A stretch of DNA of 64,000 bases from Hypericum androsaemum (GCA_963995505.1 OZ023182.1:2061001-2125000), one strand, 5' to 3'; counted from the first letter of the stretch, positions 48,308 to 61,673 are shown. The notes: generated by a model not told the origin, from the letters alone. Made by a program: numbers and translations.

Positions 48308-49205
48308 TTTTTTTGAAAAAAACAACATATATTACATCAAAATAATCAGAATTTGAATTACAAGGATAAAAGCAAATACAAAAATAATAAAATAAGACAT
48401 AAGCGAAAAACAACAAGAATTGAAAGCGTCTCCAAAAAGGGGTGCATAGTGCAAAAGAACTACAAAGGCAAGGTGGCAACAAGAACTCAAAGCGTCTCCA
48501 AAAAGAAGAGCCAAACAAAACCCTCTCAGAGATGCAACGATGCGCAAATATCTCTGAAGAGAGGTCGGACAAGTCCAACCTAAATCAAATTAGCCACGAA
48601 CTCATAAAAAATAAACACTAGCACTCGAATATAGCATAAAGTTGAATAAGAAAAACTACGACCTAACACGAAATAAGCATAAATAAGGCCATAAAAACAG
48701 ACAGGAAATTGGTGGTGGTTTACACGGGGCCTGCACTGGCCCGTCGTAGGAGGAGACTGGAGCTTCGGAAGGCTTCGTGGGAGGAGCGAAGAAGGCGGTG
48801 ACCTTTGGTGAAGGGCGTTGTAGAAGCCCGAACGACGGATGGGCAGAGGCGGAAGGCGGTGTGAAGTCGAGGAAAGACCGGATCTACAAGGAGGAGGGGA
48901 TCACGCCTGGACCGCGCGCCAAGAGCACCAAGACCAGAGTCCAGACGACGAATCAGCGAGAGCGCGGCCGGTAGTGACGATGGAGCCCGGATCTAGAAGA
49001 TGACAACCGAAAAACAAGATCAACCTGCAGGAAAACCAACAAAAAAAAACAAAAAAAACCCGAAAGAAGAGGTTGTGGAGGTCGCCGGCGGGAAAGCAGA
49101 AGATGAAGGGGGTTGGAGGATGTGATGGTCGCCAGCCAGAGAGGCGGTGACGGCAGAGAAGATGAGGTGCTCTCTTTCCTCCCATAAGGCAAGAAGCTTC
49201 ATTTT
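48308..49205 (-). mobile_element. Probable retroposon, minus strand
   Basis: Read on the minus strand, a GC-rich 5' part (from about 49205) is open in all three frames, and the segment ends in TGTAATATATGTTGTTTTTT then a poly-A run (48308-48330 reversed). That tail is of plant LINE type. Inside is a direct repeat with AAAGCGTCTCCAAAAAG at about 48422 and 48491. I find no reverse transcriptase and no clear target duplication, so a SINE-like or deleted LINE is a guess. Confidence 0.35.
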
Positions 49206-50511
49206 CTATTTTTGGGGGTAGAAATGGGATAAATCTGAAAAAAAATTATATCCTAATCAGCAAAGAATTTTTTCTTATGATGTTGCGACATACAATTTTA
49301 ATAAAAATTTATTACGGTAAAATTCAGTGAGGAAAGTTATGATAGTGAAAGAACACTCCTTTGACATTGATATTACTGGATTTGACCCTTCGCCACGAGT
49401 ATAACAAAGGAGGCTAACTCTCCTCAAAACATCTAGACACAAATCAATACACGAACGAAGTGGTACATTGAAAACAAGGTAGTCGTGAAATTTTCAGGAC
49501 GTGTTTCAAGAACGCGTCTACCACTCGGTTGTCTTCACGCCAGACAAGCTGAATGTCGATCTCTCAGTCTTTCGCAAGCAACTCTCAATATCTAGAGGTC
49601 AGGGACGCTAGGGGTGGTCTCAAGCTGTATCACGTTCCACGCAAAGGATGAGCAAGAACAAATCTACTTTCACCTCAACTCTCTGAAAATCCCTCTCCTA
49701 AATCAGCTTAAGATCCAAGATGAGTGCCAATAGAGAATATGGATGATATCTCGGACTTCATTTTCTATCTTGCCAATAAAGGATGACCTCTCTTTTGTTA
49801 TTACTTTTCTGTTTTGAATTGTTGACCGTGATTAATATTTTGCCAAGCCGACGACCGTCTAGATTTTCACATCATCGATACGTTTGCACTAACATGTCAT
49901 GAGACCTATGTTAGCCGGTCAATTTTGTTGATAATTGGGCCGACTCATTCTATTCAACAGGCCTGACGATGTTTTTCTTGTGTATGGTACGGACATATCC
50001 AACATATTTATTCCATGATCTTTGACTATAGTTTTTCTCGTAACCAGCGGAACTAATACATGTTCGAATTGTATAGAACGACAAATATTATCACTTGAGT
50101 ATATATACTTTGGTTTTAGGTCTGGAATTAATGCAGAAGACTTGATAGTACGTAATCACTTTATTTTTTTGGCAAATGTATGTTGAGAAGCGATAAATGT
50201 ACAACAATGGATACTCGGTGATGTTTGCATTGATGGGGGAGGGACCTAGAGCAGCTTTAACTTCACCTGCATCGCCACTGCAATCCGCCTTTAAGCCAAT
50301 AAGAACAGCATTCATTCTCCTGAAGAACTTCTGTACAAGGCCAACAAGCACGAAAAAAGGCGAAAAACGAAGCAATTTACGGTTAAACCATAGTCCTTAG
50401 TTCAATTCGGGTGAATGATCAGGTGATGATTGCAGTATCTGATCAAGGAGGCTAAGAATGGCGAGATGGTTACGTACAAGTTAATGGCACGTAGAGGCAT
50501 TCCGAGGGGCA
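49206..50511. other. Intergenic, downstream of the Rab5 gene
   Basis: No gene seen. The part near 50511 is likely the 3' untranslated region of the minus-strand Rab5 gene. Confidence 0.4.
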
Positions 50512-52261
50512 TCACGAGCAGCAGAACGAGCTTCTGCTATTTTCTTGAGGTCTGTTGTGCAGCTTCATCCCGGTTGGGCGTGATGGGGCAGCTTTGACCA
50601 ATCTCTTAGCTGCAAAGAAGCAATGCATCGATCAGTACCGCAGCAATATCAATATCATCGATCATTTCGATGACAGCTCGATCATTTCGTACCTATTTCA
50701 TAGAAAAGCTCATTCACATTGTGTGCACTCTTTGCAGATGTCTCGAGGAAAGTCATGCCGTGCTCTTTCGCATATTGCTCGCCGTCCTGCATAACATAAT
50801 GCCACAAGCTCTTAAGACAGTGTTCCAAGCATGAACTATTCCAAATGGAAGTAATAATAACGGTTGATTTCGAGATACCTCGGCGCTGACTTTTCGCCTA
50901 TCTGCCAAATCAACTTTGTTTCCCACCAAGAACATCACCAAACTTGGATTTCCTGGTACAGTAAGTACAGAGAAGAGTTTCATGATCCTTACAGATACAA
51001 TTAGCTCGGGCTTCGATAAGACCAAACTCTTAAGAAACCATGTCTCAAAGGACATTATAGGAGTTGAGAAAAACTAAAGCTGTGTATAATGCACACAGAA
51101 TGTAGGAAACTCGAAAGAACGAATCCCTACGACACGAAGTAGGGGCTGCAGAAACAGAGCTTAAGCGTAAAATATACGAATGCTGCAGATCACTTCTACG
51201 ACTTACCTTGTCTTTGCACTTCTAAAACCCATTTCTTTGCCTTTTCAAATGATTCCTGAAATAAACAACAACTTCGTATGAGCATTTCGAAAACAATAGC
51301 ACAAGATCTAAGACAGTTGAAGGCTGCAGATGCTGGTTGAAAGTAGAAGGGAGGTATAAGCGGACCGTGCTTGTGACATCATACACCACAACTGCTCCAG
51401 CTGCACCGCGATAGTACATCGGAGCCAAGCTATGGTATCTTTCCTGCCCTGCAGTATCCCATATATCGAACTTTATGGTCGACTCGTTCAACGACAGAAC
51501 CTGGGTGAAGAATGCCGCCCCAATGGTTGACTCCTGGACAGCAATCACATGATCATGTCAATCTCCAAACCTGCACATTGTCCTTAAAGCAGAGAAAAAA
51601 CACAACCTATGACGAAGATCGAACCTGGAACTCGAAGAACTGGCCTTTGACGAATCTCAACACCAAACTTGTCTTTCCAGCCCCCATGTCTCCAAGAAGA
51701 ACCTACCAAAAGGCATAACAAACACAATGCATAATAGAGCACATGCGTTAACTTTCCAAAGAATAATTGATCTAATGTCTTTCCTACCCTGAATTGGAAT
51801 AATCATCTACATCAACTACATGAATCGTATTTACTTTTCTTCACATGCATTATATAACATAAAAGTTGGACTGCCCTTGAGGCTTGACTGAAGTAACAGT
51901 GGATCGGATCGTGTGAGAACAACACTGCTACATAATTAATTAGTACTGATACCATGTTAAAATCTCTAGATAATGAATATGTGAATTTTCCGCTCTTATA
52001 AACAAACTCACACATGGAGCCATCAATTCAAGTTCATAAGATTGGACTTGTAATATATCTTAACAACAATATCTTAAAAGGTTCACCACTTGTAATCTTG
52101 CTCGATCAATCTAAAACATCAACATATCAAAGACAACAAAATATATTTAAAAAAACCATTTTTAATTTTCTTTTCATGTTCTCTTTGTGGGATAAATAAG
52201 AAGGGAAAGACATACCCACCAGCTTGGCTTGTATGTTCTTGCTGTTGCTTGTCCTTGCCAT
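50512..52261 (-). CDS. RABF2: Rab5-type small GTPase (RABF2)
   Basis: A GTPase of early and multivesicular endosomes that directs vacuolar and endocytic traffic. Seven exons on the minus strand join without a frame break: 52261-52220, 51702-51625, 51533-51366, 51255-51207, 50952-50879, 50786-50693 and 50609-50512; all introns are GT-AG. The product is 200 residues, the family's usual length. The P-loop GDMGAGKTS is at 18-26, WDTAGQE at 65-71, GNKVD at 123-127 and ETSAK at 152-156. The effector region ESTIGAAFF and [12 protein letters not shown] are typical of Rab5. The C-terminus ends SSFCCS, a pair of cysteines for prenylation, which marks the canonical RABF2 type rather than the N-acylated RABF1. 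RABF2A versus B cannot be decided. Confidence 0.96.
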
Positions 52262-53612
52262 CTTCCAACCTTAACAAATCCAATTCTCAAACACAGATTG
52301 GTAATGATAAGCTTCCAACTGTTAGTTTATTTCTGTTCGAACGTAACGAAAGGAGAACGAAGGGAAGATAGAAAAGAAAAAAATATTCGCTATTGGCAGG
52401 TTTCCATCTCGATGTTTCCAGGCAGTTGGTACAAGAAATCACGGTTATAGCTTGGAATTAGTGATAAGTGACTCTGCCAATAGTTATTTTCTGGTGGATA
52501 GCTGACTGGTAGTTTATTCGTTGACTGGTAAGTTTCGTCCGAATTATTAGGCTTTATCTGCTTTTGGTTTAGGATGTACAGTTTAATATTTTCTATTTCA
52601 GAAATTTTGGATTTTTTTTGGCAAAGTAATGACTAATGTATGACCCAGCTCAGTTTCACACACTCCATTTTCTTCTTTTGTACGTCATGTTCGGGTACAA
52701 TGATCTTACTAGTAATGTAACTGTTGATTATAATTAACAAATAAAATAAATTAGTACGCGATCGCATTAATTTGCAGATAAGAACAGATTTGAGAATAAT
52801 ATATGCTTATATATATTTTTTATTGGTAAATCAATTGTATTAAAAAAAAACCCCTTGTAGAGGATTGCAAAGAGTTACGAGGTTGTGTTGGGGAGGCAAC
52901 CTGACAAAGTACAAAAATTTCTGGATACAGAACAATATGAAAATACAAATCTTTAATCGCAATAACAGAGATAATCCAACTCCAGTAACTGTATCAAGCA
53001 ACAAAGTTAAATTTTTACCGATGTATAATTTTTGTACAAGTAAGAATTTGTAGTCCCGAATTTTACTAAAAAATCAGTAACAACATTAGATAGCAGGAAT
53101 AGATCCTTATTCTCGAATAAGTGAAGAGAATTCGACCATTGTAGCCATTTGGAGCATAGAATGAATGAATTGCTGGTGGTGGGCTTTGGTACAGCCCTCT
53201 AGGCCGTGCTCTCCCTGGTATCATTTCCGGGCTGGGCCGGATTTCGTTTTCACTTTTTGGGCGGGCCTCCATCTTCTTTTCGTCTCGTGCTACGAGTTAA
53301 TCACTTCCGCCTCTATATTTTGTTTGGTTTTTTGGGTAAAATTCGTAGGAAATCTCATATTGTTTAGTATACAGTGTACAATAGTTTTTTCACCATTAAA
53401 AAATTATTGTTTAAATTTATATTAATCAACTTAATAAGCATCCGCATACCACGTGAATTCAACCAAAAAAGACTTCGAGCGGAAATTTTAAATGAAAATT
53501 CCATCGTCAATAAGATGGTATAACATATAAAATTGACATAATAAATCAATTCAAAAGCATTACAATTAAAAAAAAGGAGACCAGCTTCTCTCAACTATGC
53601 ACAACAAATGAT
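52262..53612. other. Intergenic, upstream of Rab5, with a retroposon tail
   Basis: The first part should hold the Rab5 promoter and leader. At about 52815-53055 a T-rich start with TTGGTAAATCAATTGTATTA and poly-A, followed by GC-richer sequence, looks like the reversed tail of a LINE or SINE. No gene seen. Confidence 0.35.
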
Positions 53613-53924
53613 TTGGGCGAACCTAGGTTTTGGAGAGAGGTCACATGGTCATTCCATAATATATTTACGGAGGTGTCACGATTAGCAGCCAGAAAAGATA
53701 AGAGGATCGTAACCTCGATTAGGTCCAGTTCAAGGACAAGGAGACTGAAAAACAAGACACCTCTCAAACCTCCATATGACACCTTTGCTTCTATTCTCAC
53801 CAGAATTGAGGAGCAAATAAAATTGGATCTCCCGCAAGTGGAATTGACGAAGGAAAGATGGAATGTCTCTGAGAATTTTGGAATGACTTGCGACGTTAAA
53901 GCTCCACAAATTCTTGATGGCCTC

Positions 53925-54386
53925 TGTTAAATCCTGATGAATTTCCTTCCATAAAAGAAGGTTTGAAGGCTGTCAAGGCAGGAAAATTGATCGTTGACGC
54001 CTCCCGAATCTCTGTCGTCTTCAAGTCATCAGCTGATTCACTCAAACGACCTGTCGCCTTCACCTCCGTAAGTTCTTCCGTCACCCAAGAGCAGGAGACA
54101 GCTGATACATGTGGTGACAAAAGAACAAACACCATTCCAAGTCAGTAACAGATAATGGTGGGAGACATGTGGGTCCCATACAGATATAATTTTCCTCAAT
54201 CCTGCAGGGAATAAAAGTTTGTTAGGCCAGCTAGCATCTAGAGAGAATATTCCTGTCTATAATAGGAAACCCAGATCCAATCTTATCCTTTATGCTTTGT
54301 AAAAGATTTCTGGTGAAAAAGCTCTCGAGAGCTTTAATGGAGTTTCTTCTTTCCCAGAAATTATTTCTCTAATTTAATTCTTAACA
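53925..54386 (+). repeat. 5' LTR of copia C
   Basis: 462 bp, TGTTAAATCC to TTCTTAACA. Confidence 0.92.
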
Positions 54387-54398
54387 TGGTATCAGAGC
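54387..54398 (+). other. Primer-binding site (tRNA-iMet) of copia C
   Basis: TGGTATCAGAGC directly after the LTR. Confidence 0.93.
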
Positions 54399-54838
54399 AC
54401 CACTTTTAGTGGTGAAGATCCTGGTCCTCTATGGCCACCTCGGAGAAAGCTTGCCATTGTTCTTGACGAGAGTAGCCCCTACTACCTGCACATCAGTGAG
54501 ACGCCCTCACAAGTGCTTGCTTCCCCTCTGGAGCCAATTACCACTCCTGGAGCAAATCTGTCTTGCTCACTTTTGGGTGCAAGAACAAGGAGCAATTTGT
54601 TGACGGATCCATCACACCACCTCGCCATACTGATTCTCAGTACCATCTTTGGAAGCGATGCAACAACATGATCTTGAATTGGCTCATCAGGTCAGTCAAG
54701 CCATTTATTGCTCAGTCTTTATATCGATTTGATACTGCTCTAGCTGTTTAGAACAATTTAAAACAACATTTTGGGAGGGGAGACGCTATCCATATTTGCC
54801 AGTTGTTTGAAGAGGTTCACAATTTAAAGTAAGGTAGT

Positions 54839-57800
54839 TTGTCGATTAATGATTATTTCACTCGTTTTCAAACTGTTTGGGACCGTTTGGAGGAAATACA
54901 ACCCATATCTTCTTGTAAATATGCTTCTATTGAGGAAACTGATGATGATTTGGATGATGCTTGTGAGGCTATTCGAACTATCCGGGGATACTATGGAGCT
55001 AACAAAGTTGTGAGATTTCTTATGAGTTTGAATGGGAATTATGCAGGAGTCCGATCTCAGATCATATTAGCTGATCCTCTTCCAGAACTAGCTCGTGTAT
55101 TGTATCTTGCTCAGAAACATGAACAACAACTTATGCCTGACTTATTACCCTCTGCAACTTACGGATCGAGGGGCAATATGGTTACAAAAGGAGCTGGAAC
55201 AATAACAACAAGAAGCCACAGTGTACATTCTGTGATCTATTTGGTCATACAGTTGACAAATGCTACAAGAAGCATGGATATCCAACTGGTTACAAGCCTA
55301 GAACTCAAGGACCTCAAGGTGGATATCAAGGGAAACCACCTGGATCTGGGTAGGGTAGCACTAATATGGTGCACAACTTTAGCTCCTCTATGCAGCAGGG
55401 CACAACTGACACAATACAGGACCTTTCTCGTATGCACTTAACTGCGGAGCATCATTCTCCTTTGTAATAGGTCACTCACTAGGTTTCTTTCTCTGGTAAG
55501 AGTATAAGTCATTCTCCAAGTTACCCCACTGGTTACTTGCCACAAACTACTTCGACTTCCTCTATAGTTCCTTCCGTGTTTGGTAAAATCATGACCTCTT
55601 TTGTAGGTTCCCTGTCTAGTACCTCGTTTAGCACCTGGATTTTAGATACGGGAGCAACAGACCATATAGCATGTTCTCTTGATCTCTTTGTCACTTGTCA
55701 TCCTTTAACAGACATTTACATTTTACTACCTACTGGCTCTAGAGCTCAGGCCACTCATATAGGCCATGTCCAAGTTACTCACTCGCTTTTACTCACAAAC
55801 GTGCTACACATCCCAACTTTCAACTTCAATCTCCTATCTATTAGTCAATTGCTTAGATCCTCTTCGTGTACAACTAATTTCACAGATGATATGTGTCTTT
55901 TGCAGGACCTTGCTTCCCAGAGGATGATTGGTAAAGCAGAGGTGACAAATGGTCTCTATTTACTTAAGGCGGGCATAACTACAGACTCTTCCATCTTTAT
56001 CCATAACGTAACGGCTAGCTTACAGTTTATCCACAATGACATTGCTTTATGGAATTCACGTTTAGGACATATACCAGCTTCGAAATTACAAATTTTGCAG
56101 CATTTAGAACCAGCTATAGATAGTCGTGTCCTTAGTCCATGTGAAGTCTGTCACTTATCTAAACAAAGAAGACATCCTTTTTCACTTAATCTTTCTTCTG
56201 CCTTTCATAGATTTGATCTCATACATGCTGATATAACATACCTTCATATGATGGATTCACTTACTTTCTCATAATAGTTGATGATCATACTAGAGCATTA
56301 TGGACTTTTCTCATGAAAACTAAATCTGAAGCACGTCCTTTAATTGAGCAATTTTGTTTGATAATTGAAACATAATTCTGCACTAAAGTGAAAGTCATTC
56401 GTAGTGATCAAGGCAAAGAATTTCTTATAAAAAATTTCTTTCTTCAAAAGGGCATTATTCATGAAATGTCATGTGTGCAAACATCCCAACAAAATGGGAG
56501 GCTTGAGAGGAAACATCAACATATTTTGAACATTGCACGCTCTTTATGCATTCAAGCTCATTTGCCACTTATTTTTTGGAGTGATTGTATCTTGCATGCT
56601 ACTTACATCATTAACAGATCCCCTACTAAGTTGTTGAACCACAAAACCCCCTTTGAAATGCTGCATAACCATGCTCCTAAGTTGAAGCATTTGTGCATCT
56701 TTGGATGCTTATGCTATGCTTCAACTTTACAACATGGAAGATCAAAGTTTGATCCAAGGGCCGCACCTTCTTTTTCCTTGGAATACCTCCTAATGTCAAT
56801 GGTTACAAACTGTATAACATTGCCACTCAGGCCATCACATTTTCAAGGGATGTAATTTTCTATGAGGATATTTTCCCCTTTCAAAGTCAGCATTTCTAAA
56901 ATCCAATAGTCTTCCAGCCATATCATGTCACTGATTTAGTACTTCCTTCATCTAATCCCATTACAGACATAGATCATGATTTGCCTTCTTCATTTCACCA
57001 AATCCCTTCCACACAAACCTCACCCACGAGTTCCTCATCTATCCCTTCCTCACCAACCTCTTACATGATATCTTCTGCAGATTCTTACCTGTTAAATCCT
57101 GACCCTGATGATCCTCATCCTGATATGCCCGCCAGGAGAACATTGAGACAGAGATTACCACCAGCTTATTTAGCTGATTACATTTGTTATACAAGGTCAC
57201 CTCAGCTTGCCAATTCATCCAGCAATGTCACTTCTCCGTATCCTATTTCCTCTTATTTTACTGTCAATTCTCTCTCTGATAATCATAGAGCTTTTTCTTT
57301 GAGTCTTTTGGCCACCTCAGAACCCAAAACCTATAAAGATGCTGTCAACCAATAATGTTGGCTTGATGCTATGCATACTGAGCTTGATGCTCTCCAGTCA
57401 AGTGAAACATGAGAGCTAGTGCCATTACCTATTGGCAAAAGGGCTGTGAAATGCAAATGGGTCTATAAGACCAAACTTCGAGCTGATGACTCTGTTGAAA
57501 GGCACAAGGCACCCCTCGTGGCCAAAGGCTACACCCAAGCATTGGGAATTGACTTCTTGGACACCTTCTCACCCGTGGCCAAACTCACCAGTGTTCGTGT
57601 TCTACTAGCAGTTGCTGTCTCTCAGAACTGGCATCTATATCAACTAGATGTTAATAACGCTTTCCTCAATGGCGAACTCAACGAGGAAGTCTACATGAAC
57701 CCTCCTCCAGGTCTCTAACTTCCACCAAGTGAACACCAACTGGTTTGTCGCCTCAAGAAATCTTTATATGGCCTTAAACAGGCCAGTCGACAATGGTTTG

Positions 57801-58924
57801 CTAAGTTAACTTCTTTATTGGTCATGTTTGGCTTCTACCAATCTCAGGCTGATCATTCCCTCTTTATTAGAGAAGATCATGGCTCCTTTACCTTTCTTCT
57901 TGTCTATGTTGATGATATTGTGTTAGCAAGTGCAGACATTGAGTCCATTCAGGCTGTCAAGGCATTTCTCCATCTGCATCTCAAGCTCAAAGAACTTGAA
58001 ACATTGAATTACTTTCTTGGCTTGGAAATTGCCAGAAAATCTGATGGTCTGCATTTATGTCAGAAGAAATATACACTCGAGCTACTGAGAGACATTGGAT
58101 TTCTTGGTTGTAAACATGTTTCAACTCAGTTGAACTCAATATTCATCTCTCCGACGAGGGTACTTTGCTTGATGACTTGAATCTTTCTGCAGACATTGAT
58201 GATGATGATGAACTCGATGCTATAGAACCAATCTCCTCTTCTACTTACAGGCGATTAGTTGGCAAGCTTATATACCTTACCAACACACGGCCTGATATCA
58301 CATTCGCTGTGCAACAACTCAGTCAATACATGTCTTGTCCCACTGATCTCCATCTCAAGGCCGCGTATCGCATCCTCAGATATCTTAAACAGTCACGAGA
58401 TTCTGGTCTTTTCTACTTCGCAACTTCCTCTCTCAAGTTGACAGCTGATTGTGATAGTGATTGGGCTACTTGTTGCATATCTCGGAGATCAATTACTGGT
58501 TATTCTATTTTTTTTGGTGATTCACTTATCTCCTGAAAATCCAAGAAGCAATCTACTATCTCTTGCTCCTCCTCTGAAGCTAAATACAGGGCGATGGCTT
58601 CAACCACGCGAGAGCTCTAATGACTATATTATTTATTGACTGATCTTGGTTTGCAACCTACTACACCTGCTCAATTGTTCTGTGACAATCAAAGTGCTAT
58701 CTATATTGCAGGGAACCCGGTCTTCCACGAAAGGACGAAGCACATCGAAATTGATTGCCACATTGTTCGGGAGAAAATTCAACAAGGATTGCTTCGTCCC
58801 TTTCATGTTCCTACTGAATTTCAAGTTTCAGATGTTTTTACCAAAGGTCTCGCCGGTCCCTGTCACTCTGTTCTCATCTCCAAGTTGGGAATGTTGGATC
58901 CCCACATTCCAACTTGTGGGAGGG
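54839..58924 (+). pseudogene. Decayed copia C gag-pol
   Basis: Gag (open pieces from 54839) is followed by a broken zinc-knuckle part, protease with WILDTGATDHIA near 55640, LWNSRLGHIP before integrase, an integrase core with RSDQGKEF and QQNGRLERKHQ at about 56400-56520, reverse transcriptase with [21 protein letters not shown] (57640-57690) and YVDDIV near 57910, and RNase H with CDNQSAIYIAGNP (58680) and RTKHIEIDCH. Stops or shifts near 55440, 56274, 56374, 56855, 57353, 57717, 58180, 58537 and 58620 break it. The last frame runs on into the LTR. Confidence 0.9.
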
Positions 58925-59385
58925 TGTTAAATTCTGATGAATTTTCTTCCATAAAAGAAGGTTTGAAGGCTGTCAAGGCAGGAAAATTGGCCGTTGACGC
59001 CTCCCGAATCTCTGTCGTCTTCAAGTTATTAGCTGATCCACTCAAACGACCTGTCGCCTACACCTCCGTATGTTCTTCCATCACCCAAGAGCCGGAGACA
59101 GCTGATACGTGTGGTGACAAAAGAACAAACACCATTCCAAGTTAGCAACAGATAATGGTGGGAGACATGTGGGTCCATACATATATGATTTTCCTCAATC
59201 CTGCAGGGAATAAAAGTTTGTTAGGCCAGCTAGCATCTAGAGAGAATATTTCTGTCTATAATAGGAAACCCAGATCCAATCTTATCCTTTATACTTTGTA
59301 AAATATTTTTGGTGAAAAAACTCTCAAGAGCTCTAATGGAGTTTCTTCTTTTCCATAAATTATTTCTCTAATTTAATTTTTAACA
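58925..59385 (+). repeat. 3' LTR of copia C
   Basis: 461 bp, collinear with 53925-54386. Confidence 0.92.
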
Positions 59386-59390
59386 GCTTC

Positions 59391-60164
59391 CGAGGAGCTG
59401 CTGCTCGAAAAGACCAATCAAAGGTCTATGGTCCTCTTTGATTATTTTGACTCCGTTTTGGTGGACCTCATGATGGGTGTAATTTTTGGTTGGTTTTCTT
59501 TTCATCTAGGGATTTACATAGTGTTAATCAAGTAAGTGCTACTTTTTGAGAACACGGAAGTGCTACTTTGATAGGTATTTTAACTGTTCTTTTCGTATTG
59601 TAATATCTGGATGTGCTATTTTATTAATACAATTTTACTTATAAAGTGGGAATCTAATAATTCATAAAGTTAGGCATTGGAGACACGTGTGACTTTATTA
59701 TGGAGTAATTACATGATTAGGTATTACCCGAGATACGCTTAGCCATAATTTATGGAACAAATCCCGATCACATACTGCAAGATTCCTTAAAAATAATCCT
59801 ACAATATAGTTAGTCGATCCGATCAATAAAATAAACTTGGTAAGTTTTTTTTAACGATCAGATCACAAAATATAACAAATAATTATAAAATAATTCAAAT
59901 TCGAAAATTTTAAATGAAATAGAACACTTTAAATAACAGTGGATGTAACTTTCATGCAATAGCTTTATATTTGGAGCCACTCTTGACCTCATCTATTCAA
60001 AGATTCCAAAAGGATGGAGAGTAAATATAATACTTTTTCACAATCTTATCTTTGTAACATAAAAATCAATATATTTCCACCAACAAAATATAAAATACAA
60101 GGAAGAGGAAATGCCCAAATAGAGTTGTTTATATGGAGAATGATAGAGTTATCTAGAATAACGA
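59391..60164. other. Intergenic between copia C and the Mutator-like element
   Basis: Contains the end of the split frame (to 59441). The rest is AT-rich with no gene. ATTTTATTAATACAATTTTAC near 59620 resembles a LINE tail but lacks a poly-A. Confidence 0.4.
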
Positions 60165-60173
60165 AAGAAAATA

Positions 60174-61382
60174 GGGTAAATTACCCTCACATCCCTGTAT
60201 TTTGGTCACCCTCCTCCTAGGGTCCCTAGATTTTGAAAAATGATTTTTCCGTCCCTAAGTTTTGATGATAATAGACTCTCGGGTCCCTGCGGCCGGAATA
60301 TTCCATATTCTCTAGTGAACCACCACTTGAAATGACCAAAATACCCTCCCACTTGAAAAATAAAAAATCCCTTCTTCCCCTCTCCATCTTCTTCCTCATC
60401 TCCATCTTTTTCCACACATATAATTTTGTTGAAGACGGCCCAAGAGCTCGACCCAGGAAAAACGACAGCGGTAAATTCCTCGTGAAGTTCCCAAAAATTG
60501 CCACCGGTAAGTTCCTCGCCAATCCAAAACCCTAACAACGACGATGGTGACTGAAACTCCTCCATGTTATCTCCCGTCACCTGACCACTAACCCGAAGAC
60601 ACCCCTCAGATTCGACCGACCACCGACAAGGATCCCTCGCCAAACCAAGCAATGGGGTAAGAAGGATTAGTTAGTGATGAGGTCACTCCTCAGATCCACC
60701 TTCGTTTCTTTCGAAATGTTTAATTAGGATTTCCTTCTTTCCACCATTTCGAATCCCTATTTGTGTCATTTCTTCTCCCTCTCTCTCGAACCAGGTTAAC
60801 CCACGTCTCCATTTGTGTAAATGTTCAATCTTTTCAAAGGAAACAACTTCCAAAATGCTCAATTTGAGTTTTTTTTCTTCTGGATTTTTTGCATTTTTGT
60901 CCCCCTTTGCCTCTGCGTGTTTATGTGGTTATGGGTCTTGTTAAACTTTGAAGTGTTTGTGTAATTGTTCAAGATGGACCCTTTTCTGGATCTTCTAGCT
61001 CCTATCTTTGGTTGTTTTGCTGGGAAAATTATTTTCGAACTTGCAACTTTTCCTCTTTGAGAAGTTTTTTTCACTACAAGTAACCAGGTTTTTTTTCACT
61101 AGAGGAAATAGTTTTGGCATTTGCTGATTTTGGTTTTTGTTTGGAAGAGGATGGAGATGAGGAAGAAGATGGAGAGGGGAAGAAGGGATTTTTTATTTTT
61201 CAAGTGGGAGAGTATTTTGGTCATTTCAAGTGGGGGTTCACCGGAGAATATGGAATATTCAGGCTCCAGAGACCCGAGAGTCTATTATCATCAAAACATA
61301 GGGACAGGAAAATCATTTTCCAAAATTTAGGGACCTTAGGAGGAGGGTGACCAAAGTACAGGGATGTTAGGGTAATTTACCC
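60174..61382. mobile_element. Non-autonomous Mutator-like element with 9-bp target duplication
   Basis: A 1209-bp element with inverted ends of about 243 bp (60174-60416 and 61140-61382). Both ends start GGGTAAATTACCCT and share TTTTGATGATAATAGACTCT and CCACTTGAAATGACC blocks. A perfect 9-bp direct repeat, AAGAAAATA, flanks it at 60165-60173 and 61383-61391; that length is the Mutator hallmark. The ~720-bp interior is unique within the window, shows no transposase, and may be captured sequence, though I recognise none. Confidence 0.92.
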
Positions 61383-61580
61383 AAGAAAATATATTTTACC
61401 ACTTTCATGCATAGGGAACCTAACCAATAACCTCATCACCTTGGGTTCCAAGCAGGATATGGGCATTTGGTTCGTTACAATAACGACAAATTAGCTACAA
61501 TCATAGAATCATAGACCACCACTTGCTTGGATTTATCCATTAAAATTTTCTTAGCCACCCACAATTAATTACGAGGAGGA

Positions 61581-61588
61581 TATAAATA
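61581..61588 (+). promoter_or_regulatory. TATA box of the serine-rich protein gene
   Basis: TATAAATA in GGAGGATATAAATAAAACC, 93 bp before the ATG, which leaves room for a start site near 61612 and a ~60-base leader. Confidence 0.7.
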
Positions 61589-61673
61589 AAACCCTCTTCC
61601 CATATTATAAAATCCCACACGAAACCCTTTTCTTCAACCAAACTCGTACATAAAATATATCTTTTTTGCATTT

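Larger units (their letters stand above)
53925..59385 (+). mobile_element. Ty1/copia retrotransposon, copy C
   Basis: A 5461-bp element with LTRs at 53925-54386 and 58925-59385, a tRNA-iMet primer site abutting the 5' LTR, gag-pol in between and the polypurine tract TGTGGGAGGG before the 3' LTR. Flanks GCCTC (53920-53924) and GCTTC (59386-59390) are a 5-bp duplication with one change. LTRs are similar over their whole length with scattered differences, so it is of middle age. It belongs to a different family from A and B. Confidence 0.92.
53613..59441 (+). pseudogene. Open frame of unknown identity split by copia C
   Basis: A plus-strand frame is open from at least 53613 to the insertion at 53924 and, on the far side of the element, continues in the same frame from 59391 to a TGA at 59439-59441. 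Left of the insertion it reads for about 104 residues with many basic residues (RLAARKDKRIVTSIRSSSRT, LTRIEEQIKLDLPQVELTKE). Right of it come AAARKDQSKVYGPL and the stop. No ATG is clear at the left edge, so it may be an exon or a fragment. I do not recognise it. That the frame is kept across the insertion suggests it was coding, but it is short. Confidence 0.4.

Noticed and set aside
60206..61350. Mirror-image frames with EEDGDEEEDGEG-type peptides at both ends of the Mutator-like element
   Set aside because: They are the two TIRs read in the same frame on opposite strands.
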